From assembly GCA_048270425.1 (NCBI GenBank), contig JBLWSY010000001.1, forward strand, positions 372,001 to 436,000: a stretch of DNA of 64,000 nucleotides, read 5' to 3'. Position numbers and translations under genes: made by a program. The DNA is from Oceanospirillum sp048270425 (GTDB taxonomy: Bacteria; Pseudomonadota; Gammaproteobacteria; Pseudomonadales; Halomonadaceae). The notes under the pieces are model-generated. The model ran no database searches, was not told the DNA's origin, and saw only the letters and a program-made list of their open reading frames with translations. How positions within the stretch are numbered: the first letter of the stretch is position 1; each line of letters begins with the position of its first letter. Shown here one piece after another: positions 1 through 9,483 of the stretch.

Positions 1-1963
1 CAATTTCATCCCGAATATCCTGATTACCCAGCCAGTCATCTGATGCGAGATCAACCGCAAACCTTGCGCATTTATGGACTGCCGCGTGAGGCGTCTGCAG
101 CTGTTTAAAGCTATGCAGGTGCCGGAATTGTTCGTATCCGATACCCTCATCGTACCATTTACCCAAACGGCAGTTGTGGTGGTCAACACTGACAGCGTTA
201 ACGGCATCCTGATGTTGCTCGGTGTTTTGAATACCCAGATAAGTGCGCTGTTTGTATACGATGTGGTCGACCTTGGCCAAAATCGTGAAGTTTTTATCAC
301 TGGCGTGATCGAGTCGTTTATTGGTATCCACCGCTGAAACCGCAAGTCGGCGGAATGTCTGGTGAAAGCCGTCGATATCTTTATTGAGCGCTTCGGCTTC
401 ACCGCCAGCCTGTTCTGATGCCGTTCGCATCTGTTTGGATCGCTCAGCAAAACTATCGATAATACGGCTGATATTTTCAGCGGCATCTTTAGAGCGTCCT
501 GCCAGCGTTCTTACCTCATCGGCAACAACAGCAAACCCCCGGCCGTGTTCGCCAGCCCTGGCGGCTTCAATTGATGCATTCAGGGCCAGAAGGTTGGTTT
601 GCTCAGAAATATCAGAAATCAGGTTAAGAGCATCGACAACCCGTTGGCCATCTTCATCCAGCTTAATGACCAGACCCTCAATATTGCGCAATACCCCAGT
701 AATATTCGATAGCTGATGCAGCATGCTGTCGATGACACGCTCCGATGCTTCAACATCCTGACGATTTTCGCTGGAGGTGTTAAGTGCAAAGCGGATCTCT
801 TCGATCACTTCGGTAAGGTCGGTTTGAATCGTCGTAAGGTTAGGAACAAGGCAATTGACATTGACTTCATTCAATCGTGACATAAGCTCATTGCGTGAGC
901 GAATCGCACGAACCTGACGCATCGCTTCAAGACCCGTATTCAGCTGCTCCAGCGAACGATGAGGGGCTCCGGATACGGCGGTGCTGATCGCATATCTGTG
1001 TTCCTGGCCTTCGGATACATCCTGAAATGCACTATCAGCTTCGAGATAAAAACTTTGAATCTGATCCAGCAGTTCATTCATCTCCCAGGCAACCTGACCA
1101 ACTTCGCCCAAACCCGAAATGTCATTAACCCTATGATGCAGTTCCCCCATTTTGCTCCGCTTAATCGTATGGTGAACCCGATGCAGAACTTTAAGCGCAC
1201 GCTGCATAATACCGCGCATGTAGACAATGACTGCCAATACGGCTAGGGGGTAGAGGAGAAACCATGCCGAGGCCGAATAAAAGTATTGCCCGGCAGCCGT
1301 AACCAGAAGGGCAAGACCCAAGTGCAGTCCCTGAGCGATATTGACCTGTGTATGCAGGAATGGCCACGCAGCGCTATTACTGGAAGTTTGACGCGCGTAT
1401 GTCGACTGATAACCTGAACGCTTTTCGGGTTTTCCGGGAGAGCCATTGTAATGAGCTTCCAGAAGATACTCGGTATAGCTGCTGTGTCCCGCATCCTGCA
1501 GGTGTTTTTCCAGGCACTCAAGTCCGTTATTAAGATCTTTTTGCTCCGCTTCAAGTACCTTGGCATAGATAGGCTCAAGCAGCCGGATCATAGATTCCGA
1601 AGCGGGGTAGTGTACCGCGCAGTAACCAACTTTTTGCCCTTTGGCATCAAAATTGGGATATAGCGCTGAGAAGCTCCAGTAGGATTGACCGGATGCACTG
1701 GAGTTTTTGACCAGGATGAAGGCTTCGTCATCTTTTTCCAGACGTTTCCAAACCCGGTGCCATACGCAGCGGGGCATCTCTTTATGACGCACCAGATTAT
1801 GATTAAAGCCAATCAGCTGTTTTTCATGGTAGCCGGATACACGCATGAAGACGCGGTTAACGTAGGTGATCTTACCCTCAAGGTTGGTGATGGATACCAT
1901 GGTATCACCGTTATCCGGGGTATTAATGGGGCCTGTATCTTTATGATGGCCGTACTGCGACAT
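1..1963 (-). CDS. Aer-like PAS chemoreceptor with CZB domain (partial, C-terminus cut by window edge)
   Basis: Energy-taxis/chemotaxis transducer read through to the window edge (about 654 codons visible). An Aer-type PAS fold covers residues 20-120 (NxVRHKEMP, KNxxASGQSYW). A hydrophobic stretch lies near 200-250. The MCP signalling hairpin is near 447-487 (EQTNLLALNASIEAARAGEHGRGF). A C-terminal chemoreceptor zinc-binding (CZB) domain from about 560 shows the ligand pattern DHxxYKQ, then HHNCRLGKWY, then two spaced His in PHAAVHKC. PAS without a periplasmic sensor domain implies cytoplasmic redox or oxygen sensing, and CZB domains bind zinc and are reported to respond to hypochlorous acid. 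The start is ATG at 1963 behind a strong CAGGAGG site. The cofactor (FAD or haem) cannot be told from sequence. Confidence 0.88.
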   Translation of the reverse strand, partial: MSQYGHHKDTGPINTPDNGDTMVSITNLEGKITYVNRVFMRVSGYHEKQLIGFNHNLVRHKEMPRCVWHRVWKRLEKDDEAFILVKNSSASGQSYWSFSALYPNFDAKGQKVGYCAVHYPASESMIRLLEPIYAKVLEAEQKDLNNGLECLEKHLQDAGHSSYTEYLLEAHYNGSPGKPEKRSGYQSTYARQTSSNSAAWPFLHTQVNIAQGLHLGLALLVTAAGQYFYSASAWFLLYPLAVLAVIVYMRGIMQRALKVLHRVHHTIKRSKMGELHHRVNDISGLGEVGQVAWEMNELLDQIQSFYLEADSAFQDVSEGQEHRYAISTAVSGAPHRSLEQLNTGLEAMRQVRAIRSRNELMSRLNEVNVNCLVPNLTTIQTDLTEVIEEIRFALNTSSENRQDVEASERVIDSMLHQLSNITGVLRNIEGLVIKLDEDGQRVVDALNLISDISEQTNLLALNASIEAARAGEHGRGFAVVADEVRTLAGRSKDAAENISRIIDSFAERSKQMRTASEQAGGEAEALNKDIDGFHQTFRRLAVSAVDTNKRLDHASDKNFTILAKVDHIVYKQRTYLGIQNTEQHQDAVNAVSVDHHNCRLGKWYDEGIGYEQFRHLHSFKQLQTPHAAVHKCARFAVDLASDDWLGNQDIRDEI

Positions 1964-2197
1964 GATGCCTCCTGGCTGAAATAAACAGGCCGGATAGTAG
2001 CCTTTCAATGTTTCAGTTATTTAATCATGATTATTAATAATATCCGGCCGTCCTCAAGGAAGGCAATCAATTAAGACTGGCTTATTAAGAAAAGTCTTTT
2101 GTTTTTGACGTCTTACGGGCTGAATGCCTTTAAAGGAAGGGCTTTCCGATCTCTGACAAAATCAAACAGATTTGGACGTGCGCCGTTAATCTCAGCA

Positions 2198-2240
2198 GAA
2201 AGTGTCCGTTTGAGTCGAAAGTGTCCGTTTGAGCCGAAAG
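2198..2240. repeat. Two-copy 19-bp tandem repeat
   Basis: Units GAAAGTGTCCGTTTGAGTC (2198-2216) and GAAAGTGTCCGTTTGAGCC (2217-2235) differ at one base and are followed by a partial third unit, GAAAG. They lie in the non-coding stretch 1964-2319 between the PAS receptor and the YjfB-like gene. Apart from these repeats and the terminator at 2269-2297, I see nothing in that stretch. Confidence 0.85.
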
Positions 2241-2268
2241 ATAAATTGCTGCGGAAGAAAGTGCAGGC

Positions 2269-2297
2269 AAAAAAAAGAGGAGGGCGAAGCCTCCTCT
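2269..2297 (-). terminator. Rho-independent terminator of the yjfB-like gene
   Basis: An 8-bp stem (2276-2283 with 2290-2297) with a 6-nt loop is followed, in minus-strand direction, by a run of eight T (2269-2276). It lies just past the stop of the small gene at 2320. Confidence 0.85.
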
Positions 2298-2319
2298 GAT
2301 AAACCGGTTTATTCAATAA

Positions 2320-2526
2320 TTAAGCACGAACATCCAGTTTGCTACCCAGGTGGGATTCAACGGATGCCGCAGGCTGAACAGTGTTGATGGAACTCAGCAG
2401 AGTATCCATGATCACTTTACCCTGATCCTTCGCTTTACCAACCAGTGCAACCTGAGCACCTAAGAGCGCATCCTGTTTCGCTGCTTGGTTCGCATAGTTA
2501 GCAGCACTGCTGTTTGAAATTTCCAT
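2320..2526 (-). CDS. YjfB-like putative motility protein, 68 aa
   Basis: A small soluble protein beginning MEISNSSAANYANQAA, with an Ala/Gln-rich helical N-terminal half and a C-terminus ending in LGSKLDVRA. Composition and length fit the YjfB family, annotated as putative motility proteins with no established biochemical role. A GAGGAG ribosome site precedes the ATG and a clear terminator follows the stop, so it is a stand-alone gene. Its place between two chemoreceptor genes agrees with a motility link. The family assignment rests on recognition of the sequence pattern, not on a search. Confidence 0.7.
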   Translation of the reverse strand: MEISNSSAANYANQAAKQDALLGAQVALVGKAKDQGKVIMDTLLSSINTVQPAASVESHLGSKLDVRA

Positions 2527-2673
2527 CGAAATTCTCCTCTCGATTTATCTGTCTGTGGTCATTCTAGCGGCCGGTACTCATAAATCTAAAGCAAACTTGA
2601 GTGTTTGTTTGTAACTGTACTGCTTTAACCGCTAAAGTCTCTTTTTTTCAGGTCAGTTAGACGAGGTCAGGCC

Positions 2674-4562
2674 TTAAATAACGAAGCGCCCTGCCTCTTT
2701 TTTAAGAACTGCAGCAAGTTCAGACAAGGTACTGACCTGTTGCTCACTTTCATCGGCGTCTCTGGCAAGATCGTCGGCCACGCTTCGGATAATATCCGTG
2801 TTACTGTGAATCTCTTCGCTCAGAGCGGCCTGTTGTTCAGTGGCGCTACTAATATGAGCTGCCAGATGGCTGATCGCTTCAACGGCTTCCAGAATCTGTG
2901 TCAGCATCTCTTTTGCCTGACCTGCATCAGCCACACTTTCTTCTGCCAGAAGACTACTTGCCTGCATCAGCTGGGTTGCTTCTGTCGAGGATTGCTGCAC
3001 AGACTCCATGACCTGCTGAATTTCGCTGGTTGAGCTACTGGTACGTTGTGACAAACTGCGGACCTCATCGGCAACTACGGCAAAGCCGCGACCGGCTTCA
3101 CCCGCTCTTGCGGCCTCAATAGCCGCGTTAAGTGCCAGTAGGTTGGTCTGTTCTGCAATCTCTTCAATCGTATTGAGAATGCCGGTAATACCCTGGGCAT
3201 GACTGTTAAGACGGGTTACAACATCACTGGCGCTGTCGAGTTTTGAAGCCAGATCATTTACCGAACGCTGGCTTTTACTCACCTGGCGAATACCATCCTG
3301 GCCAAGATTCAATGTCTGCTCCACCTGACTGTTTGCATTCTGGACATGCTGAATAATATCCTGAGTCGACTGAGCCAGTTGATTAACCGCTTCTGCTACT
3401 GCGTTGGTTTCGTTACGCTGCTGATAGATCTTTCTGCTGTTCTGCTTGGTTTTATCGGCAATGATGTCGGACTGACGGCCAAGGTCGACGGCGGTAATAT
3501 CAAGTTTTCCTATGGTGTTGTGCAGGCTTTTCACGAAGTGGTTGAAGTCATTGGCCAGCTTGCCCACTTCGTCATTGCTTTGGCTTTGAATCCGTTGGGT
3601 CAGATCTCCTTCACCTTTAGCGATATTGCTCAGGGCGTGACCGACACGATGTAGGTCTTTAAGCAGTACCTTGACCATCAGAGCCACTGTTAGCATTACC
3701 AGCAGGAAGATCGCCAGACTGATCAGAAATTGTATGCCCAGGGTTTCAGTAAAAGGCAGCATTTCTGTGGACTCGTCCACTTCAACGCCCAGTTGCCAGG
3801 AGGAGTTCGGAACACCAACGATACGAACCAACTTAGTCCCACCGGCGGTTTCTATGGGGGGCAGTGCTGCATGAGTATTAAGCTGATTCAGCGTTTCTTC
3901 AGTGATATCAGGATAGAGACGTGATAAGGGTTGTAACTGAAAATCCTGATTCTGATGGGCAATAACCAACCCCTGATCATTGAGGAGGAAAAGCTGGCTG
4001 TTGGCACCGGATTCAAATGAGGTGATCTCGGCAAAAAGCTGTTTTAGCTGAAGATCAGCGCCAATAATGCCGGTGATCTGCCCATTCTGGACTAAAGGGC
4101 GGGCGATGGTGAATGTCATCTCTTTGCTGGTTCTGTCTTCATAGGGGCCGATCAGAACCATTTTTTCTCTTTAATTGCCTTTTGGTACCAAGGGCGGGTA
4201 CGGGGGTCATAGCCATTGACGAAAAGGGTGCGGCCATTACTTCCGATACGGGTGCCATCAGTCAGCCCGGCAAAAATGGCTATGAAATCACCGGCTTCCC
4301 GGGTCATATTAAGCTGCTCAATAAACGCATTCTGATCTGCAGGTCGTTGAGCAAGAGTATTGAGTAATTGATATTTTGATGAGAGCCAGCGTTCTACGCC
4401 TTTACCGACGGCATTTGAAACGCCATCGACGCGCTGGTCAACGTTGTTTCGGGTCATATCGGAGAGTCGAAAGGCAGAGAAGCCTGTTAAAGCAAGGGCG
4501 GTGACTAGAACCGCCAAGGTAGCCATGGCGATAATTTTTGCCCGGAGAGAAAGCCCCTTCAT
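2674..4562 (-). pseudogene. dCache methyl-accepting chemotaxis protein interrupted by a frameshift
   Basis: Two abutting reading frames make one receptor of about 630 residues. The upstream frame (4562 to stop at 4152) holds TM1 (residues 8-28) and the first half of a periplasmic dCache domain ending RPWYQKAIKEKKWF. The downstream frame (from 4161 to 2674) resumes with VLIGPYEDRTS, the second half of dCache, TM2, a HAMP region (KGEGDLTQRI) and a complete MCP hairpin (EQTNLLALNAAIEAARAGEAGRGF). The break is at a run of six A in the sense strand (4161-4166). One extra A would join the frames as KEKKMVLIGPY. This could be a true inactivating deletion, a slippery or phase-variable tract, or a sequencing error. 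Ligand unknown. Confidence 0.85.
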
Positions 4563-4739
4563 GAAAAGCGTCCTTTATTATTTTTTGGGTCGATGTGGGT
4601 CATCTGGCGGGCAAGGGGAGAGCGTAAGGTTATCCGTTCTTCCATGAACCTGACAGAATCTGACTAATATAGTTTTTTATATCCATTAATACTACTGTAG
4701 CGCCATTTAAATCTCTTTGTGGTATGCGGAGCCGGGCAT

Positions 4740-4763
4740 AAAAAAACCCCGGAGTCCGGGGTT
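4740..4763 (-). terminator. Terminator of the paa operon (after paaK)
   Basis: An 8-bp stem AACCCCGG / CCGGGGTT (4745-4752 with 4756-4763) with a 3-nt loop and a seven-T tail in minus-strand direction, about 30 bases past the paaK stop. Confidence 0.9.
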
Positions 4764-4791
4764 TTGACAGGAAAGATTTTACTGTCAGGTA

Positions 4792-6090
4792 TCAGCGCAG
4801 GTCGGTAACGCGCTTGGCTTTGCCTTCAGAGCGGGCAAGTCCGCCTACAGGGACAATATCAACCTTGGTGCTGATACCGACTACGGATTTGATGTGGTGC
4901 TGCAGCTCTTTGATAATCGCTGTCTGATCAGCATCCTGAGCCGCAGGGTTAAGTTCCGCTTTCACATTCACAACATCCAGGTTGCCCTGTTTGGACACGA
5001 TAATCTCGTAGTGAGGAGCCAGTGCCGGGATCTTCAGAATCTGTTCTTCGATCTGGGTCGGGAATACGTTCACGCCCCGGATGATCAGCATGTCATCGGA
5101 ACGGCCGGTGATCTTATCGATACGGCGCATCGGGCGCGCAGTACCCGGCAGAAGGCGGGTCAGGTCCCGGGTACGGTAGCGAATCACCGGTAGAGCTTCT
5201 TTGGTCAGAGAGGTAAATACCAGCTCACCGTACTCACCATCAGGCAGAACTTCTCCGGTATTCGGATCGATAATTTCAGGATAGAAATGATCTTCCCAGA
5301 TGGTTGGGCCATCTTTGGTTTCTGCACACTCCATTGCCACACCAGGACCCATTACTTCAGAAAGACCGTAGATATCGACGGCATCGATACCCAGGCGTGT
5401 TTCGATATTGCCACGCATCTCTTCTGTCCAAGGCTCAGCACCAAAGATCCCAATACGCAGAGCCATCTCTTTAGGCTCAACACCCTGACGTTCCATCTCA
5501 TCGATCAGGTTCAGCATGTAAGACGGCGTTACCATAATAATATCCGGATCAAAGTCACGCATCAGCTGAACCTGTTTCTCAGTCTGACCGCCGGACATAG
5601 GAATCACCGAACAGCCCAGACGCTCGGCCCCATAGTGCGCGCCCAGCCCACCGGTAAAGAGACCGTAGCCATAGGAAACATGTACTTTATCGGTATTTCG
5701 GCCACCGGCAGCGCGAATCGAACGGGCTACCACATCCGCCCAGACATTAATATCGTGTTGGGTGTAACCAACAACGGTTGGCTGCCCGGTGGTTCCTGAA
5801 GACGCATGGATGCGAACTACCTGACTCATCGGGACTGCAAATGAATCAAAAGGGTAGGCATCACGCAGGTATTGTTTGGTGGTAAAGGGGAAAAGCTTGA
5901 GATCATCCAATGTTTTCAGATCAGATGGGTGTACGCCTTTTTCATCGCATAGCTTACGGTACGCCAGCACATTGTTATAAGCGTGTTTAACACTGAATTT
6001 CATCCGGCTCAGCTGAAGCGCGCGGATTTCATCAATGCTTGCAGTTTCAATTGGATCAAGCGCGTTGGGATCGACTTTGTAGTTCATCAT
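4792..6090 (-). CDS. paaK: Phenylacetate-CoA ligase
   Basis: Activates phenylacetate to phenylacetyl-CoA with ATP, the entry step of the aerobic phenylacetate pathway, in the cytoplasm. At 432 aa it has the usual family length. The adenylate-forming P-loop SSGTTGQPTVVGYT is near residues 97-110. GLSEVMGPGVAMEC and the hinge motif RTRDLTRLLPG are also present, followed by the C-terminal GRSDDMLIIRGVNVFPTQIEEQ lobe. It is the last gene of paaFGHIJK, 131 nt after paaJ, with a stem-loop in the gap. The leader is rich in AACAACAA/AACAAGAA tracts (sense strand of 6112-6142). The start has two adjacent ATG codons behind AGGA; the second Met could equally be used. Confidence 0.96.
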   Translation of the reverse strand: MMNYKVDPNALDPIETASIDEIRALQLSRMKFSVKHAYNNVLAYRKLCDEKGVHPSDLKTLDDLKLFPFTTKQYLRDAYPFDSFAVPMSQVVRIHASSGTTGQPTVVGYTQHDINVWADVVARSIRAAGGRNTDKVHVSYGYGLFTGGLGAHYGAERLGCSVIPMSGGQTEKQVQLMRDFDPDIIMVTPSYMLNLIDEMERQGVEPKEMALRIGIFGAEPWTEEMRGNIETRLGIDAVDIYGLSEVMGPGVAMECAETKDGPTIWEDHFYPEIIDPNTGEVLPDGEYGELVFTSLTKEALPVIRYRTRDLTRLLPGTARPMRRIDKITGRSDDMLIIRGVNVFPTQIEEQILKIPALAPHYEIIVSKQGNLDVVNVKAELNPAAQDADQTAIIKELQHHIKSVVGISTKVDIVPVGGLARSEGKAKRVTDLR

Positions 6091-6158
6091 AATTATTGTC
6101 CTGTTAGTATCTCTTGTTTTTCTTGTTCTGCTTTTTGTTGTTGGTTTTGTAATTCCAG

Positions 6159-6203
6159 ACGCCTCTTCGGGCGTTTAATGGGGGAGGGTTTGACACCCTC
6201 CCC
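6159..6203 (-). other. Two stem-loops in the paaJ-paaK gap
   Basis: An 8-bp G/C stem, GGGGAGGG / CCCTCCCC (6181-6188 with 6196-6203), lies just past paaJ. A weaker stem ACGCC / GGCGT (6159-6163 with 6170-6174) lies next to it. Neither has a T run, so they look like an RNA-processing or attenuation element that would lower paaK expression relative to paaFGHIJ. Confidence 0.55.
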
Positions 6204-6221
6204 GGCAGAATGACTAAGTGC

Positions 6222-7430
6222 TTAAACGCGCTCAATAATCAGGGCGATACCCTGACCCACACCGATACACATGGTGCACAGTGCATAGCGACCGCCAGTG
6301 CGGTGCAGCTGGTACATTGCAGTGGTTACCAGCCGCGCACCGGATGCACCCAGGGGGTGGCCCAGAGAGATAGCACCGCCATTCGGGTTAACGTGTGCCG
6401 CATCATCCGGCAGACCCAGATCACGCATTACCGCTAAGCCCTGAGAAGCAAAGGCTTCGTTCAGTTCGATAACGTCCATCTGCTCCAGAGTAAGACCTGC
6501 TTTTTCCAGAACCTTGCGGGATGCTGGCGCAGGGCCAAAACCCATAATGCGTGGCTCAAGACCTGCAGTGGCCATGGCTACGATGCGGGCTTTCGGTGTC
6601 AGGCCGTGCTTTTCAGCCGCTTCTTTGGAAGCGATCAGAAGGGCACAGGCACCGTCGTTAACACCAGATGCGTTACCGGCAGTCACAGAACCACCTTCCC
6701 GGAAAGGCGCTTTCAGTTTCGCCAGTGCTTCCAGAGTGGTTTCTGCACGCGGGTGCTCGTCGGTATCAACAACAACCGGATCGCCCTTACGCTGTGGAAT
6801 CGTTACCGGACAGATCTCTTCGTTGAACAGACCTTTTTCCATTGCAGCAGCGGTTTTCTGCTGACTACGGAACGCAAACAGATCCTGATCTTCGCGGGAT
6901 ATATTGAAATCTTCCGCCACGTTCTCAGCGGTTTCCGGCATGGAGTCAACGCCGTATTCCGCTTTCATCTGTTTGTTAATGAAACGCCAGCCAATCGTGG
7001 TGTCGTACAGGCCATTCGGGTTACGGCTGAAAGCAGATTCCGCTTTACCCATCACGAAAGGTGCACGGGACATGGACTCACAACCACCGGCGATCATCAG
7101 GTCGGTTTCACCGGCCTTGATAGCACGGGCAGCCATACCGATAGCATCCATACCGGAGCCACACAGACGGTTAATGGTGGTGCCCGGAACGCTGGTTGGC
7201 ATACCGGCCAGCAGTGACGACATACGCGCGACGTTACGGTTATCTTCACCGGCCTGGTTGGCGTTGCCGTAGATCACGTCGTCAACAACAGACCAATCGA
7301 CCTGAGGGTTACGCTCCATCAGGGCTTTAATCGGGATGGCACCCAGATCATCAGCGCGAACGGAGGACAGGCTGCCGGCATAACGGCCAAAAGGGGTGCG
7401 AATCGCATCGCAGATATAAGCGTCTTTCAT
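6222..7430 (-). CDS. paaJ: 3-oxoadipyl-CoA / 3-oxo-5,6-dehydrosuberyl-CoA thiolase
   Basis: Thiolase family, 402 aa, cleaving the beta-keto acyl-CoA intermediates of phenylacetate breakdown to acetyl-CoA and shorter acyl-CoA, finally succinyl-CoA. The nucleophilic Cys lies in NRLCGSGMDA, the catalytic His in GGAISLGHPLGASG and the second Cys in CTMCIGVGQG, so all active-site residues are intact. It sits fifth in the paaFGHIJK order known from E. coli, 30 nt after paaI. The sequence is also close to PcaF of the protocatechuate pathway, but its place among paa genes settles the role. Confidence 0.95.
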   Translation of the reverse strand: MKDAYICDAIRTPFGRYAGSLSSVRADDLGAIPIKALMERNPQVDWSVVDDVIYGNANQAGEDNRNVARMSSLLAGMPTSVPGTTINRLCGSGMDAIGMAARAIKAGETDLMIAGGCESMSRAPFVMGKAESAFSRNPNGLYDTTIGWRFINKQMKAEYGVDSMPETAENVAEDFNISREDQDLFAFRSQQKTAAAMEKGLFNEEICPVTIPQRKGDPVVVDTDEHPRAETTLEALAKLKAPFREGGSVTAGNASGVNDGACALLIASKEAAEKHGLTPKARIVAMATAGLEPRIMGFGPAPASRKVLEKAGLTLEQMDVIELNEAFASQGLAVMRDLGLPDDAAHVNPNGGAISLGHPLGASGARLVTTAMYQLHRTGGRYALCTMCIGVGQGIALIIERV

Positions 7431-7460
7431 GCTTAAGATTCCTCTAAATGCTCTGATGAG

Positions 7461-7940
7461 TTACTGATCGGATACGTTGGCGGAACTTGTTGGGATAATC
7501 TCGCCTTTAATCTGGCGGGATTTGCCACGGAAATGGGCTATCGCCTGACCACTGGAATCACTGATGGTCACATCGTAGATGCCGCTGCGACCGGTCAGGC
7601 TGACCTTTTTCGCTTCAGCGATCAGGGTGTCACCCAGCTTGCCCGGCGCAACAAACTCGATGTTGCAGCCTGCAGCGACAGTCACCTTGTTATAGCTGTT
7701 GCAGCTGTACGCGAAAGCGGTATCCGCCAGAGTAAAGATCATGCCGCCGTGGCAGATCGCGTGGCCGTTAGACATATCTTTACGCACTTGCATGCTCAGC
7801 CTGGCGTAGCCTTCACGAACTTCCAGAATCTTCATATCCAGCGCCTGAGCAGCCCAGTCGCTTTCGTACATCGCTTCAGCACAGCGCAGCGCCAGTTCAT
7901 CCGGCGTCAGGTTTTCTAATGCAGTGTTTTCGTTAGCCAT
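7461..7940 (-). CDS. paaI: Hydroxyphenylacetyl-CoA thioesterase (hotdog fold)
   Basis: Releases CoA from stalled ring-hydroxylated phenylacetyl-CoA, a rescue activity of the paa pathway. The hotdog core with GHAICHGGMIFTLADTAFAY is intact and includes the catalytic Asp of the PaaI subfamily. I chose the start at 7940 (MANENTALEN, 159 aa) rather than the longer frame from 8006. The extra 22 residues lie inside paaH in another frame, and the shorter form matches the family's N-terminus. This start overlaps the end of paaH by 8 nt (ATGGCTAA), indicating translational coupling. Confidence 0.92.
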   Translation of the reverse strand: MANENTALENLTPDELALRCAEAMYESDWAAQALDMKILEVREGYARLSMQVRKDMSNGHAICHGGMIFTLADTAFAYSCNSYNKVTVAAGCNIEFVAPGKLGDTLIAEAKKVSLTGRSGIYDVTISDSSGQAIAHFRGKSRQIKGEIIPTSSANVSDQ

Positions 7941-9474
7941 GGAATTTCTGTGCTCCAAATACTTTGCGACGTAGCAGTGGGGAAGGGCGGTAGCGGTCTT
8001 CCCCATAGCTGTTAACCAGATGGGTCAGAACGGTGTGGATGTGCTCAAGACCAACATTGTCAGCCCAGGCCAGAGGGCCTTGCGGGTAGTTCACACCGCT
8101 TTGCATCGCAATATCGACATCCTTGGCTGAACAAACCTGCTGGTTTACGGCATCAGCGCCTTCATTGGCTAACATAGCGACGGTGCGCATCAGGACCATA
8201 CCTGCCACATCATCGATCACAGAAACCTGCATGCCAATCGCCTGGAACAGGCCAGCCGCCTGATTCAGGCTCTCTTCTGATGTCTGATCCGCCTTGGTCA
8301 GAGCGATACGGGTTGCTTTGCCGTAATCCAGCGCCAGATCAAACAGCACCAGCTGTCGACGCTGCGCAACAGAAGCGCGCTCGGTTGCCATGCGGCCATC
8401 GGTCAGGGCAATGACCAGATCGCCGATGGAGATACGGCCATTGTGGTCGTGCTCCGTGGAACGATGAACCTTGATGCCCGCTGCTTCAATACGGGCGATC
8501 AGAGGCTCGGCACAACCCATTTCACCTTCAACCGTAATGCTGGTTGGTGCGGTTTGAGGAGCCAGTGTCTGAGCTTCCGGCTTTTGGGCATCTTCTGAAT
8601 AATTATAGAAACCGCGACCGGTTTTACGGCCATGGAAGCCCGCTTCAACCAGATCTTTCTGGATCAGAGAGGGCAGGAAGCGTTGGTCGCCGTAATAGGC
8701 GTCAAACACAGAGGAGGTTACTGCGTAGTTAACGTCGTGACCGATCAGATCCATCAGCTCGAAAGGGCCCATACGGAACTGGCCCGCTTCACGGGCAATA
8801 GCATCAATCGTAGCTTCGTCAGTACCGCCTTCTTCAAGGACACGCAAACCTTCTGCGTAGAAAGGGCGCGCCACACGGTTAACGATAAAGCCCGGAGTAG
8901 ACTTCGCCATTACCGCATGTTTGCCCCATGCGACGGACAGATCGTAAACCTGCTGAGCAACGGCATCAGATGTCGCCAGACCCTTGATCACTTCAACCAG
9001 CTTCATAATCGGAGCAGGGTTAAAGAAGTGCATGCCGACCAGATTCTCAGGACGCTTCAGGGCAGAGCCAATGGCGGTCACTGAGATTGAAGAGGTGTTC
9101 GTTGCAAGAATGGTCTCTTCAGAGCAAAGTTCTTCCAGCTCAGAGAAAACAGACTGTTTAACTGCCAGATTTTCAACGATGGCTTCAACAATCAGTTTGG
9201 CGGGAGCCAGATCAGACAGTGTTTCGGTCGGTTGAATACGGGCAACCAGCGCATCTTTATCGGATTCGCTCATCTTGCCACGGGCAACCAGCTTCTCCAG
9301 ACCTTTCGCGGTTCGGTCAAGGCCAGCCTGAGCCGCACCTTCCATTTTGTCGTAAAGCAGAACCGTATGACCAAACTGAGCCGCTACCTGTGCAATACCG
9401 GCACCCATGGTGCCTGCACCGATAACCGCAACAACGTCATTCGCGGTTAATGGGTTAAGAACGTTAGATGACAT
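7933..9474 (-). CDS. paaH: 3-hydroxyadipyl-CoA dehydrogenase
   Basis: NAD-dependent oxidation of 3-hydroxyadipyl-CoA to 3-oxoadipyl-CoA. At 513 aa it is the long PaaH/PaaC form. The Rossmann motif VIGAGTMGAGIAQVAA is at residues 17-32, followed by NTSSISVTAIG, the catalytic His region GMHFFNPAPIMKLVEV, and DLIGHDVNY. A duplicated C-terminal domain (from about 330) ends in LLRRKVFGAQKFHG. It lies 9 nt after paaG and overlaps paaI by 8 nt. Confidence 0.95.
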   Translation of the reverse strand: MSSNVLNPLTANDVVAVIGAGTMGAGIAQVAAQFGHTVLLYDKMEGAAQAGLDRTAKGLEKLVARGKMSESDKDALVARIQPTETLSDLAPAKLIVEAIVENLAVKQSVFSELEELCSEETILATNTSSISVTAIGSALKRPENLVGMHFFNPAPIMKLVEVIKGLATSDAVAQQVYDLSVAWGKHAVMAKSTPGFIVNRVARPFYAEGLRVLEEGGTDEATIDAIAREAGQFRMGPFELMDLIGHDVNYAVTSSVFDAYYGDQRFLPSLIQKDLVEAGFHGRKTGRGFYNYSEDAQKPEAQTLAPQTAPTSITVEGEMGCAEPLIARIEAAGIKVHRSTEHDHNGRISIGDLVIALTDGRMATERASVAQRRQLVLFDLALDYGKATRIALTKADQTSEESLNQAAGLFQAIGMQVSVIDDVAGMVLMRTVAMLANEGADAVNQQVCSAKDVDIAMQSGVNYPQGPLAWADNVGLEHIHTVLTHLVNSYGEDRYRPSPLLRRKVFGAQKFHG

Positions 9475-9483
9475 GACTAAACC

